Shown piece after piece: positions 52,279-61,282 of a stretch of 64,000 nt of DNA (positions within the stretch are counted from its first letter, which is position 1; every line of letters begins with the position of its first letter). The DNA comes from Yoonia sp035117555 (GTDB lineage Bacteria; Pseudomonadota; Alphaproteobacteria; Rhodobacterales; Rhodobacteraceae). The notes below the pieces were generated by a model. That model was not told where the DNA came from. It ran no database searches and worked only from the letters and a program-made list of their open reading frames with translations. The stretch is from positions 248,001 to 312,000 of the forward strand of contig NZ_JAYKPK010000002.1 in NCBI RefSeq assembly GCF_035117555.1, written 5' to 3'. Both the position numbers and the translations under genes were made by a program.

Positions 52279-53142
52279 TTACTCTTCCAACAATTCGATT
52301 TGGTTGATCACGCTTGGATCGAAGGCGCCTTCTTCAGGACGTTCAATCGTGGCAGCCGCGGTCAATTCATCCAGATAAGCGACGACAGCCGCTTCCTGCA
52401 ATTCACCCGTCAGTTGCGGGGCGACCTCCTCGAATTCCGGGACCGGCTGCATACGTTCATCAACCAAGGTCACGATATGCCAGCCAAATTGTGTCTCGAA
52501 CGGGTCAGACACATCGCCGACCTCCAGGGCCATCACAGCGGTTTCAAATTCCGGCACCATCGCGCCTTCACCGAACCACCCCAGATCACCGCCATTGGCG
52601 CTGGTCGCATCGGTGGAAACTGCCTGCGCGACAGTGGCAAATTCGTCGCCCGCATCAAGCTGCGCTTTGGCGGCATTGGCCTCTTCCTCGGTTTCGACCA
52701 GCAGATGCGAGGCGCGGTATTCCGGAATCTCTGGCGCATCGGCGTAGCGGTCATCATAGGCCTGCTGCAGCGCTTCTGGCGTCACAGCGGTCTCGGAGAG
52801 TTCATTGACCACGGCGGCGGCCAAAAGCCCGCGACGTTCGTTGGTCAAAGTATATTCGATGCTGGCAGGCACATCTTCCAACTCATCGGCCAGCAATTGC
52901 TGCTGGACCAATTGATCGACGAGCCCGCTGAACAGGATCTCGTCGGGGAATTGCGCATATTGTTGCGGCAGCATGGTGCGGGCGATGATGATTTCGCCCA
53001 GGGTGATCTCGGTCTCGCCGACTTTGGCGATCACGGTATCGGCGGTGACATCAGTTTCAGCCGCTGCATCCTGCGCGAAAGCGCCGGTCGAGACGGAGAC
53101 GGACAGCGCAGCCGCCCCCAAAAATGTAACATGTTTCAGCAT
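52279..53142 (-). CDS. Parvulin-type peptidyl-prolyl isomerase, exported
   Basis: A 287-residue periplasmic protein folding factor of the PpiC/SurA type. The N-terminal signal peptide is MLKHVTFLGAAALSVSVSTG followed by AFA-QD, a plausible cleavage site near residue 23. A helical chaperone region (about 35-130) precedes the rotamase domain (about 140-235), with YRASHLLVETEEEA, GGDLGWFGEGAMVPEFE and FGWHIVTLVD. Its location beside secA, and divergent from it, fits a link to protein export. Confidence 0.9.
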   Translation of the reverse strand: MLKHVTFLGAAALSVSVSTGAFAQDAAAETDVTADTVIAKVGETEITLGEIIIARTMLPQQYAQFPDEILFSGLVDQLVQQQLLADELEDVPASIEYTLTNERRGLLAAAVVNELSETAVTPEALQQAYDDRYADAPEIPEYRASHLLVETEEEANAAKAQLDAGDEFATVAQAVSTDATSANGGDLGWFGEGAMVPEFETAVMALEVGDVSDPFETQFGWHIVTLVDERMQPVPEFEEVAPQLTGELQEAAVVAYLDELTAAATIERPEEGAFDPSVINQIELLEE

Positions 53143-53179
53143 TAAACGTTCCCTTTATTGGCCGCGCAGCCGCGCGACG

Positions 53180-53208
53180 TTGACACTCTATACCCGGGAC
53201 CTTACATC
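53180..53208 (+). promoter_or_regulatory. Possible secA promoter
   Basis: A perfect -35 TTGACA (53180-53185) followed by a 16- or 17-base spacer and TTACAT/TACATC (53202-53208) points toward secA. The leader then has a small hairpin (GCCTC 53217-53221 with GAGGC 53225-53229). Confidence 0.45.
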
Positions 53209-53336
53209 CCTGAGAAGCCTCGAGGAGGCCTGACGTAGAGCAATTTCGGCCCTTTGTATGTGGGCAGCCTCATGCCTACAAGCAACCTCCTCTCAATTAG
53301 ATGTCAGACAGGCGCGACCGCGCTGGTGGAGTGAAT

Positions 53337-56033
53337 ATGCTGGGTATCGGATCGATTGCCAAAAAAGTGTTTGGCTCTGCCAATGATCGCAAGGTCAAAG
53401 CGGCCCGGCCTTTGGTCGCCAGGATCAATGCGCTGGAACCTGAATTTCAGGCGCAGAGCGATGAGGGTCTGAAAGCCAAGACTGAGGAATTCAAGGCGCG
53501 TGCCAGCAAAGGCGAAAGCCTCGACGATCTGCTGCCCGAAGCCTTTGCCAATTGCCGCGAGGCGGCGCGTCGTGCGCTGGGTCTGCGCGCCTTTGACACG
53601 CAGTTGAAAGGCGGGATTTTCCTGCATCAGGGCAATATCGCCGAAATGAAAACCGGTGAGGGCAAGACGCTTGTCGCCACCTTCCCTGCCTATCTTAATG
53701 CGCTGACCGGCAAGGGCGTGCATATCGTTACCGTCAACGACTACCTCGCCCGCCGCGACGCGGAATGGATGAGCAAGGTTTATGGCGCGCTGGGTATGAC
53801 CACCGGAATCGTGGTGCCGCAACAGCCAGAGGCGGAAAAGAAAGACGCCTACGCCTGTGACGTGACCTATGCCACGAACAACGAGTTGGGTTTCGACTAT
53901 CTGCGCGACAATATGAAATCCGAACTGGGTCAGATGTATCAGCGTTACCACAATTTCGCGATTGTGGATGAGGTGGACTCCATCCTGATTGATGAGGCGC
54001 GGACACCGCTGATCATTTCCGGCCCGGCGCAAGACCGCAGCGAAATGTACGCCACAATCGACAAGGTGATCCCCGAAATCACCAAAGACCATTACACCTT
54101 GGACGAAAAGACCCGGCAGGCGACTTTTACCGATGAAGGCAACGATTTCCTTGAGGAAAAGCTGACATCACTCGGTCTGATCCCCGAAGGTCAGACGCTT
54201 TATGACCCTGAAAGTGCAACCTTGGTGCACCATGTCGGGCAGGCTTTGCGCGCGCATGTGCTGTTCACCAAGGAAAAGGATTACATCGTCCGCGATAATG
54301 AGGTCGTATTGATCGACGAATTCACCGGCCGGATGATGACCGGTCGCCGTCTGTCCGACGGTCTGCATCAGGCGATCGAGGCGAAAGAAGGCGTGACGAT
54401 CAAGCCCGAAAACGTCACCCTCGCCTCTGTCACCTTCCAGAATTACTTCCGCCTTTACGACAAGCTGGGCGGCATGACCGGCACCGCCGCGACCGAGGCC
54501 GAGGAATTTCGTGAGATCTATAATCTTGGCGTGGTCGAAGTTCCGACGAACCGGCCCATCGCGCGTGTCGATGAACATGATCAGGTCTATCGCACCGCTA
54601 AAGAAAAATTCGATGGCGTTGTGGGCGAAATCAAGACAGCCCATGCCAAGGGTCAGCCGATCCTTGTCGGTACCACGTCGATTGAGAAATCCGAATTTCT
54701 GGCCAATCTGCTGCGCGCGGAAGGCATCACTTTCAACGTCCTGAACGCCCGCCAACACGAACAAGAGGCGCAGATTGTCGCTGATGCGGGCAAGCTGAAT
54801 GCGGTAACCATCGCGACCAACATGGCAGGGCGCGGGACCGATATTCAGCTTGGCGGCAATGTCGAAATGCGCGTCTTTCAGGAACTGGCTACCAATCCTG
54901 ATGCTGATCCAGAGGCATTGCGCGCCCGGATCGAGGCGGAAGTCGCCGATGAAAAGGAAAAGGTCAAAGCCGCAGGTGGTCTGTTCGTGCTGGCCACCGA
55001 ACGGCATGAAAGCCGCCGCATCGACAACCAGCTGCGTGGCCGGTCTGGCCGTCAGGGTGATCCGGGGCGGTCGACGTTCTTTTTGTCGCTCGAAGATGAT
55101 CTGATGCGGATTTTCGGCTCCGAAAGGCTCGAAAAGGTCCTGTCCGGTCTGGGCATGAAAGAAGGCGAAGCCATTGTTCACCCTTGGGTCAACAAATCGC
55201 TGGAACGCGCACAGGCCAAGGTCGAGGCGCGCAACTTTGATATCCGCAAGCAATTGCTGAAATTCGACGATGTGATGAATGAACAGCGCAAGGTGGTATT
55301 TTCCCAGCGACGCGACATCATGGAAGCAACCGAACTGGCCGATGTGGTCAAGGATATGCGTGATCAGGTCATCGATGATCTGGTGACAACCCACATTCCG
55401 CCCCGATCCTATGCTGATCAATGGGATGCTGAAGGTTTGCAAGCTGCGGTCAAGGACCATCTGGGTCTTGATCTGCCTGTTACCGCATGGGCCGAAGAAG
55501 AAGGCGTCGATGATGATGTCCTGCGCGAAAGGCTGGAAGAAGCCGCCGACAAATACATGCTGGAAAAGGCCGACGCCTTCGGCACAGAGACGATGCGCAA
55601 CGTTGAAAAGCAGATCCTGCTAAAGACTATTGATGAAAAATGGCGCGAACATCTGCTGACGCTGGAACATCTGCGATCTGTCGTGGGGATGCGTGGCTAT
55701 GCCCAGCGTGATCCGCTGAACGAGTATAAAACCGAAGGGTTTCAGCTGTTTGAACGTCTGCTGGACAGTTTGCGCACCGATGTGACCAAGAAATTGTCGC
55801 AGATCCGACCGATGTCCAAAGAAGAACAGGAACGGATGATCGCGCAATTCCGCGCCCAGCAAGCCGCTGCCGCAGGGGCCATCGCTGCACCTGCCGCTGC
55901 CGCCGCAGAAGGCGCCGCCCGCGACGGATTTGACGAAACAGACCCTGCAACCTGGGGCAATCCGGGCCGCAATGATCTGTGCCCCTGCGGATCGGGTGCG
56001 AAGTTCAAACATTGTCATGGACGGCTTGCTTAG
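53337..56033 (+). CDS. secA: Preprotein translocase ATPase SecA
   Basis: SecA drives secretory proteins through SecYEG. The 898-residue protein has Walker A MKTGEGKTLVATF (about residues 103-115), the DEAD-like VDEVDSILIDEARTPLIISG (about 207-226), the helicase motif TNMAGRGTDIQLGG (about 501-514) and a C-terminal zinc finger CPCGSGAKFKHCHG (about 882-895), which binds SecB and lipids. ATG 53337 with upstream GGTGGAG is preferred; longer starts are unconserved. Confidence 0.97.
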   Translation: MLGIGSIAKKVFGSANDRKVKAARPLVARINALEPEFQAQSDEGLKAKTEEFKARASKGESLDDLLPEAFANCREAARRALGLRAFDTQLKGGIFLHQGNIAEMKTGEGKTLVATFPAYLNALTGKGVHIVTVNDYLARRDAEWMSKVYGALGMTTGIVVPQQPEAEKKDAYACDVTYATNNELGFDYLRDNMKSELGQMYQRYHNFAIVDEVDSILIDEARTPLIISGPAQDRSEMYATIDKVIPEITKDHYTLDEKTRQATFTDEGNDFLEEKLTSLGLIPEGQTLYDPESATLVHHVGQALRAHVLFTKEKDYIVRDNEVVLIDEFTGRMMTGRRLSDGLHQAIEAKEGVTIKPENVTLASVTFQNYFRLYDKLGGMTGTAATEAEEFREIYNLGVVEVPTNRPIARVDEHDQVYRTAKEKFDGVVGEIKTAHAKGQPILVGTTSIEKSEFLANLLRAEGITFNVLNARQHEQEAQIVADAGKLNAVTIATNMAGRGTDIQLGGNVEMRVFQELATNPDADPEALRARIEAEVADEKEKVKAAGGLFVLATERHESRRIDNQLRGRSGRQGDPGRSTFFLSLEDDLMRIFGSERLEKVLSGLGMKEGEAIVHPWVNKSLERAQAKVEARNFDIRKQLLKFDDVMNEQRKVVFSQRRDIMEATELADVVKDMRDQVIDDLVTTHIPPRSYADQWDAEGLQAAVKDHLGLDLPVTAWAEEEGVDDDVLRERLEEAADKYMLEKADAFGTETMRNVEKQILLKTIDEKWREHLLTLEHLRSVVGMRGYAQRDPLNEYKTEGFQLFERLLDSLRTDVTKKLSQIRPMSKEEQERMIAQFRAQQAAAAGAIAAPAAAAAEGAARDGFDETDPATWGNPGRNDLCPCGSGAKFKHCHGRLA

Positions 56034-56062
56034 ACCCCAAGTATTGGATCAAAAGCGACAGG

Positions 56063-56087
56063 ACCCGGGCAAAGGCCCGGGTTCTTT
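56063..56087 (+). terminator. Intrinsic terminator of secA
   Basis: ACCCGGGC (56063-56070) pairs with GCCCGGGT (56075-56082) around AAAG, followed by TCTTTCG and further T. A good Rho-independent terminator 30 bases after the secA stop. A second imperfect hairpin (56121-56151) follows before nasT. Confidence 0.8.
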
Positions 56088-56233
56088 CGTTTTCACTTCG
56101 TCTGTTTTGTAGGCGCTTTGCCTCAATATGCCTATTTTTGGGCGTTTGAGGTATTTTCCAGCGACCGATGACACTTGCCGGTTTCCACGCCGCTGATTTG
56201 CTGGATGCCTTGCCACAGCAGCAAGGACTTTCC

Positions 56234-56815
56234 ATGACCCGCCTCTCCATTATCGTGGTCGAGCAGGACCGTGATCGCGCATTGAAGATTGTTGATGGTC
56301 TGATGGCCTCGGGCGAACATAATGTGGTGGTCATCGCAGAATCTGCCGGGTTGGCCCGCCGGATAGCCGATCATCAGCCTGATATCGTCCTGATTGACGT
56401 CGCCAATCCGTCGCGCGACGTATTGGAAGAACTGGCGCTGGCCTCGGGCCCGCTGGACCGTCCCGTGGCGATGTTCGTTGACCGGTCCGATGTGCAGCTG
56501 ACGCGTGCGGCGATTGAAGCAGGCGTTTCCGCTTATGTGGTGGATGGTTTGCAATCCGACCGGATCAAGCCGATTCTGGATGCCGCCATCGCCCGCTTTC
56601 ATATGTTCCAAAAGATGCGCGCGGAACTGGCTGCCACCAAGGCGGCGCTGGAGGATCGCAAGATCATCGACCGTGCAAAGGCGATTCTGATGAAGGCGCG
56701 CGGCATGGATGAGGAAGCGGCCTATGCCTTGCTACGCAAAACGGCGATGGATCAGAACCGTCGCGTCGCGGATATCGCGCAGCAATTGGTCATGGCGGCG
56801 GGGCTGCTGACATGA
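56234..56815 (+). CDS. nasT: Nitrate-responsive antiterminator NasT (ANTAR domain)
   Basis: NasT is an RNA-binding antiterminator for nitrate assimilation genes, held inactive by NasS when nitrate is absent. The 193-residue protein has an N-terminal receiver-like domain (IIVVEQDRDRALKIV; QPDIVLIDVANPSRD, with the Asp near residue 50) and a C-terminal ANTAR domain (about 135-190: IDRAKAILMKARGMDEEAA, then YALLRKTAMDQNRRVADIAQ). The ATG at 56234 follows AAGGAC; an upstream in-frame start at 56168 is unconserved. It overlaps nasS by 4 bases. Confidence 0.93.
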   Translation: MTRLSIIVVEQDRDRALKIVDGLMASGEHNVVVIAESAGLARRIADHQPDIVLIDVANPSRDVLEELALASGPLDRPVAMFVDRSDVQLTRAAIEAGVSAYVVDGLQSDRIKPILDAAIARFHMFQKMRAELAATKAALEDRKIIDRAKAILMKARGMDEEAAYALLRKTAMDQNRRVADIAQQLVMAAGLLT

Positions 56816-57987
56816 GTCTGTCCACCTTGCGCCTTGGCTATGTGCCGTTGATTGATGCCGCCCCGTTGATCGTGGCGAAAGAACTGGGCTTCGCCGCCGA
56901 AGAAGGGCTGACACTTGACCTGATCCGCCTGCAAAGCTGGGCGCAAAGCCGCGATATGTTGGGCATGGGTCAGGTCGATGCCGCTCATATGCTGGTGCCG
57001 ATGCCGGTGGCGCAGGCGCTGGGGTTGGGTCCGGCCACGCCACGTTTCGATCTGGCGATGGTGCTGGCGGTCGGCGGGCAGGCGATTGCGATCAGCGCCA
57101 CTTTGGCTGCGGCGATGCGGGCCAATGGGCATGGATTTGGCTTTGACGATCCGGTCACTGCGCGTGATGCGCTGGCCGCCGTGGTGCAGCACGGGCTGCG
57201 GGTCGGCGTGCCGTTTCCATTTTCGACGCAGGCCGAACTGGTCCGGCGCTGGCTGGCCAATACCACGCTGGCGGAAAAGGTCACAATCCACACTGTCCCG
57301 CCGCCGCAGATGGCCGATGCGCTGGCCTCGGGCGAGGTGGATGCCTTTTGTGTGGGCGAGCCCTGGGCGTCTTATGCTGTCGAACGCGGTGTCGGCACAT
57401 TGTTGCTGGCGGGCCGGTCAATCTGGGCAGCACCGCCGGAAAAGGGGCTGGTGCTGACCCATGATTTCACTGTCGCCCATCCCGAAGAAACCGGGCGGCT
57501 GATGCGCGCGATCTGGCGCGCCGGACGCTGGCTGGATCAGCCGGGCAACCGGAGCACGGCGGCAGAGATCATGTCGCGCCCCGATTATCTGAACCTGCCG
57601 CCTGAATTGTCGGAACGCGGGCTGCTGGGCCGGTTGCATATCTCTGCTGCGGGCGAGGTGCGGCACTTCCCCGATTTCATCCGGTTTCACGACGGGGCCG
57701 CCAATTTCCCTTGGCGCAGCCTTGCCGCCTTGTTCGCGCGCCGGATCGCGCTGTTGCACGGGCTGGACCCGGACGCGGCCATTGCTGCCGCGACCGCCTG
57801 TTTCCGCACCGATCTTTATCGCCAGCACCTGCGCAGCGCCGGTGCTGATCTGCCCGGAGCATCGGCCCGGATCGAAGGGGCGATGGCGCATCCGACGGCG
57901 GTCGCTTCGGAAAAAGGCCAGATGATTTTGGGCCCGGATGCGTTTTTCGACGGTGATATCTTTGATCCATCGTTCGCCGGGCGCTGA
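56812..57987 (+). CDS. nasS: Nitrate sensor NasS
   Basis: A 391-residue member of the NrtA/CmpA nitrate-binding family that lacks any signal peptide (MSLSTLRLGYVPLIDAAPLI), so it stays in the cytoplasm. This, and its overlap with nasT, identify it as NasS, which senses nitrate or nitrite and releases NasT. Conserved family features are SWAQSRDMLGMGQVDAAHML (about 43-62) and the GEVDAFCVGEPWASYAVERG region (about 177-196). A 281-bp leader then separates it from nrtA. Confidence 0.92.
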   Translation: MSLSTLRLGYVPLIDAAPLIVAKELGFAAEEGLTLDLIRLQSWAQSRDMLGMGQVDAAHMLVPMPVAQALGLGPATPRFDLAMVLAVGGQAIAISATLAAAMRANGHGFGFDDPVTARDALAAVVQHGLRVGVPFPFSTQAELVRRWLANTTLAEKVTIHTVPPPQMADALASGEVDAFCVGEPWASYAVERGVGTLLLAGRSIWAAPPEKGLVLTHDFTVAHPEETGRLMRAIWRAGRWLDQPGNRSTAAEIMSRPDYLNLPPELSERGLLGRLHISAAGEVRHFPDFIRFHDGAANFPWRSLAALFARRIALLHGLDPDAAIAAATACFRTDLYRQHLRSAGADLPGASARIEGAMAHPTAVASEKGQMILGPDAFFDGDIFDPSFAGR

Positions 57988-58098
57988 AATCATAGGCAAA
58001 GACCGCCTTCTCTGCGCAAATGAAATGCTGCACCTGCGAAAAGCCCGGGAATCATTTGACCGGTGCGGCAATACAGCGTCTGGTTGAGACATAGCGAA

Positions 58099-58142
58099 CT
58101 GCAACGATGCAGATTGCCGTGAAATTTTCCGCAATGATGCGG
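58099..58142 (+). ncRNA. Two-hairpin ANTAR-target leader RNA of the nrt-nir operon
   Basis: Hairpin P1 is CTGC (58099-58102), loop AACGAT (58103-58108), GCAG (58109-58112). Hairpin P2 is CCGC (58129-58132), loop AATGAT (58133-58138), GCGG (58139-58142). Both loops are six bases, with A at position 1 and G at position 4, separated by a 16-base linker. This is the known recognition motif of ANTAR-domain antiterminators. NasT, encoded just upstream, is the expected binder, and a strong terminator follows at 58166-58207. The promoter is not clear; a TTGACC at 58056-58061 is only a weak candidate. Confidence 0.85.
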
Positions 58143-58165
58143 CCCCCCACCCGACAGGCAACGTC

Positions 58166-58207
58166 GCCACCCAATATGTCGTACCGACATGATTGTGGTG
58201 GCTTTTT
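58166..58207 (+). terminator. Leader terminator upstream of nrtA
   Basis: GCCACC (58166-58171), CAAT (58172-58175) and ATGTCG (58176-58181) pair with CGACAT (58185-58190), ATTG (58192-58195) and GGTGGC (58197-58202), with two single-base bulges and a three-base loop, then five T (58203-58207). It lies between the ANTAR hairpins and the nrtA start, so without NasT most transcripts should stop here. Confidence 0.82.
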
Positions 58208-58268
58208 GTCGTTTTGTTCCCAATTGGCCTGCGTCTTTTGGCGTGGCCGCTGTCAAAGGACGATTTTC

Positions 58269-59561
58269 ATGACCCTGATCCACCCGACACGCCGCAAGCT
58301 ACTGCAATCCTTTTCCGGCATTGCCGCGACAGCTGCCGCGGCGCGCACATTATTGCCCGGCGGGGCCTGGGCCGCGACCGGCACGCCCGAAGTGACAGGT
58401 GCCACGCTTGGCTTTATCGCGCTGACCGACAGCGCGCCGCTGATCATCGCGCAGGAAAAAGGGTTCTATGCCAAACATGGCATGACCGAGATGCGGATCG
58501 AAAAGCAGGCCAGCTGGGGCGCGACACGCGACAACATGAACCTTGGGTCTAGCGGTGGCGGCATTGATGGCGGTCATATCCTGCGGCCCAAGACCCATCT
58601 ATATACCACTGGTTCTGTCATGCAGAACAATAACCCGCTGCCGATCTACACGCTGATGGGGCTGAATGAGCAATGTCAGGGTATTTCTGTCACGCAGGAT
58701 TATGCGGAGAGTGGCGTTGGGCTGGATTCCTCCCCGCTGAAAGACATCTTCGCCGCCAAACGCGCCGCGGGCGAGGAAATTCCCGTCGCCATGACCTTCC
58801 CCGGCGGCACCCATGATCTGTGGATCCGCTATTGGCTGGCTGCTGGCGGGATTGACCCGACGACCGAGGTCGATCTGATCGTCGTCCCTCCGGCCCAGAT
58901 GGTTGCCAATATGAAGGTCGGCAATATGGAAGCCTTTTGCGTCGGCGAGCCATGGAATGAACAATTGGTCAATCAGCGCATCGGCTTTACCGCCTGCACC
59001 ACTGGAGAGCTTTGGCAGAACCATCCCGAAAAGGTGCTGGGGATGCGCGCTGATTGGGTGGACAGCCACCCAATCGCGACGAAAGCGATCCTGATGGCCG
59101 TCATGGAAGCGCAGATGTGGTGCGAAGAGGCCGCGAACAAGGATGAGATGTCCGAAATCCTGTCCAAACGGCAATGGTATAACGTCCCCGTCGCCGATAT
59201 CGCCGCCCGTATCAAAGGCGAGATCAATTACGGCAATGGCCGCGAAGAAAACCGGCCTGATCTGGCAATGCGGTTCTGGGGTGAAAACGGCTCTGCCTCT
59301 TTCCCGTGGAAATCGCTCGACACCTGGTTCGTGACTGAGAATAAGCGCTGGGGCTATCTGCCCGGCGATCTGGATACCGCCGCTTTGGTGAATGAAACCA
59401 ACCGATCTGACCTGTGGATCGAAGCGGCCACTGACCTAGGCCTTGACACATCCGCGATGGGTGACAGCCGCGGGGTCGAGACTTTCTTTGACGGGGTAAG
59501 TTTCGATCCGGCGGACCCGGATGGGTATCTCGACAGCCTTGCCATCAAGACCATGGTTTGA
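58269..59561 (+). CDS. nrtA: Nitrate ABC transporter substrate-binding protein (NrtA type)
   Basis: A 430-residue nitrate/nitrite-binding protein. The N terminus has a twin-arginine signal (TRRKLLQSFSGIAATAAAA, cleavage near AWA at about residue 38), followed by the NrtA fold (LGFIALTDSAPLIIAQEKGF, about 50-69; FCVGEPWNEQLV, about 221-232). ATG 58269 has AAAGGA 10 bases upstream; longer in-frame starts run back through the leader terminator. It is the first gene after the NasT-controlled leader. Confidence 0.92.
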   Translation: MTLIHPTRRKLLQSFSGIAATAAAARTLLPGGAWAATGTPEVTGATLGFIALTDSAPLIIAQEKGFYAKHGMTEMRIEKQASWGATRDNMNLGSSGGGIDGGHILRPKTHLYTTGSVMQNNNPLPIYTLMGLNEQCQGISVTQDYAESGVGLDSSPLKDIFAAKRAAGEEIPVAMTFPGGTHDLWIRYWLAAGGIDPTTEVDLIVVPPAQMVANMKVGNMEAFCVGEPWNEQLVNQRIGFTACTTGELWQNHPEKVLGMRADWVDSHPIATKAILMAVMEAQMWCEEAANKDEMSEILSKRQWYNVPVADIAARIKGEINYGNGREENRPDLAMRFWGENGSASFPWKSLDTWFVTENKRWGYLPGDLDTAALVNETNRSDLWIEAATDLGLDTSAMGDSRGVETFFDGVSFDPADPDGYLDSLAIKTMV

Positions 59562-59573
59562 GGGGGCGGCATC

Positions 59574-60467
59574 ATGAATGTGACAGCATTGAAATCCAAA
59601 ACCGCCCCGGCGACGCAACCGAAACAGGCAGAGACCAAGGTTCTGCCGGTCAATGCAAAAAAGCCGGACAGCCAATGGCCGGGCCGCGTGAAAACTATCT
59701 TTCTCGCCAATATCCTGCCGCCGGTGATTGTCGTCGCCAGCCTGCTGGCGCTGTGGCAATTGGTTTTATCAGGCGGCGGGGCATCACTGCCCTCGCCCCT
59801 GGAAATCTGGCAGCAAAGCGGCGATCTGATCCTTGAACCTTTCTATGTCGCAGGCACGCAGGATATTGGCCTGGGCTGGCGGGTGCTTACCTCGCTCGAA
59901 CGGGTCGCTGTCGGCTTTGGCCTTGCGGCCTTCGTCGGGGTCGCGGTTGGTGCGGTGATCGGGCAATCGCAATGGCTGATGCGCGGGGTGGACCCGTTGT
60001 TCCAGATCCTGCGCACCGTGCCGCCGTTGGCATGGTTGCCAATCTCTCTGGCCGCTTTCATGGACAGCCGCCCGAGCGCGATTTTCGTGATCTTCATCAC
60101 GGCGATCTGGCCGATCATCATCAACACCACCGCCGGTGTGCGCGCGATCCCGCAGGATTACCGCAATATTGCCGCCGTGCTGCGGCTGAACCAGTTCGAG
60201 TTTTTTACCAAGATCATGGTCCCCTCTGCCGCGCCCTACATCTTTTCCGGCCTGCGCATCGGCGTCGGGCTCGCATGGCTCGCCATTGTCGCGGCGGAAA
60301 TGCTGACAGGTGGTGTGGGCATCGGGTTCTTCATCTGGGACGCGTGGAATTCATCGAAACTGACCGATATTTTTGTGGCGCTGCTTTACATCGGCGTGAC
60401 CGGTTTCGTGCTGGACCGTCTGGTGGCTTACATTGGTCAGGTCGTCAGCCGTGGCACCATTACCTGA
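59574..60467 (+). CDS. nrtB: Nitrate ABC transporter permease (NrtB type)
   Basis: A 297-residue inner-membrane permease. After a charged N-terminal tail of about 40 residues, hydrophobic helices start near LPPVIVVASLLALWQLVLSG, and the cytoplasmic coupling region YRNIAAVLRLNQFEFFTKIM (about 195-214) and WLAIVAAEMLTGGVGIGFFI match NrtB/SsuC-type permeases. A 12-base gap from nrtA and 12 to the ATPase indicate one operon. Confidence 0.92.
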   Translation: MNVTALKSKTAPATQPKQAETKVLPVNAKKPDSQWPGRVKTIFLANILPPVIVVASLLALWQLVLSGGGASLPSPLEIWQQSGDLILEPFYVAGTQDIGLGWRVLTSLERVAVGFGLAAFVGVAVGAVIGQSQWLMRGVDPLFQILRTVPPLAWLPISLAAFMDSRPSAIFVIFITAIWPIIINTTAGVRAIPQDYRNIAAVLRLNQFEFFTKIMVPSAAPYIFSGLRIGVGLAWLAIVAAEMLTGGVGIGFFIWDAWNSSKLTDIFVALLYIGVTGFVLDRLVAYIGQVVSRGTIT

Positions 60468-60479
60468 AAGGTTGCAATC

Positions 60480-61277
60480 ATGAGCTATCTCAAAATCGAC
60501 CACGTCTCAAAATCCTTTCCGTTGGCCGGTGGGCGCGAAGCCTTGGTGCTGGATGACATCCGCCTGAACATCGACAAGGGTGAATTCATTTCCGTCATCG
60601 GCCATTCCGGCTGCGGCAAATCCACCTTGCTGAACCTGATCGGGGGCCTGACCGAGGTCACCAAAGGCGGCATCATCCTGGAAGGACGCGAGGTGAACGC
60701 CCCCGGCCCGGACCGCGCCATCGTGTTCCAGAACCATAGCCTGCTGCCGTGGCTGTCGGTCTATGACAACGTCAAGATGGGCGTGCAAAAGGTCTTCGGC
60801 AAAACCAAGAACCGCGCCGAACGCCATGACTGGATCATGGAAAACCTTGATCTGGTGCAGATGGCCCATGCCGCCGACAAACGCCCCGGCGAAATATCCG
60901 GCGGGATGAAACAGCGCGTCGGCATTGCCCGCGCGCTGGCGATGGAGCCGAAGATTTTGCTGCTGGATGAACCCTTTGGCGCGCTGGATGCGCTGACCCG
61001 GGCGCATTTGCAGGATGCGGTGATGGATATTCACGCCCGGCTGAAAAACACCATGATCATGATCACCCATGATGTGGATGAGGCTGTCCTGCTCGCCGAC
61101 CGCATTGTGATGATGACCAACGGCCCCGCCGCCACGATTGGCGAGGTGTTGGAAATCAACCTCGACCGCCCGCGTGACCGGATCGCGCTGGCCAGCCACC
61201 CCGAATATGTCCGCAACCGCGAAGCCTTGCTGCGGTTCCTGTACGAACGTCACCGCTTTGTCGAAGCGGCGGAGTAG
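60480..61277 (+). CDS. nrtD: Nitrate ABC transporter ATPase (NrtD type)
   Basis: A 265-residue single-domain ATPase energising nitrate uptake. Walker A is GHSGCGKSTLLNLIGG (about 40-55), the signature ISGGMKQRVGIARAL (about 138-152), Walker B ILLLDEPFGALDAL (about 158-171) and the switch His is in MITHDVDEA. It lacks the C-terminal regulatory domain of NrtC, so uptake is not controlled through that domain. nirB begins 5 bases after its stop. Confidence 0.92.
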   Translation: MSYLKIDHVSKSFPLAGGREALVLDDIRLNIDKGEFISVIGHSGCGKSTLLNLIGGLTEVTKGGIILEGREVNAPGPDRAIVFQNHSLLPWLSVYDNVKMGVQKVFGKTKNRAERHDWIMENLDLVQMAHAADKRPGEISGGMKQRVGIARALAMEPKILLLDEPFGALDALTRAHLQDAVMDIHARLKNTMIMITHDVDEAVLLADRIVMMTNGPAATIGEVLEINLDRPRDRIALASHPEYVRNREALLRFLYERHRFVEAAE

Positions 61278-61282
61278 ATGAT

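Noticed and set aside
58107..58268. N-terminal extension of nrtA through the leader
   Set aside because: It would read through the ANTAR hairpin P2 and the terminator; the ATG at 58269 starts a clean twin-arginine signal.
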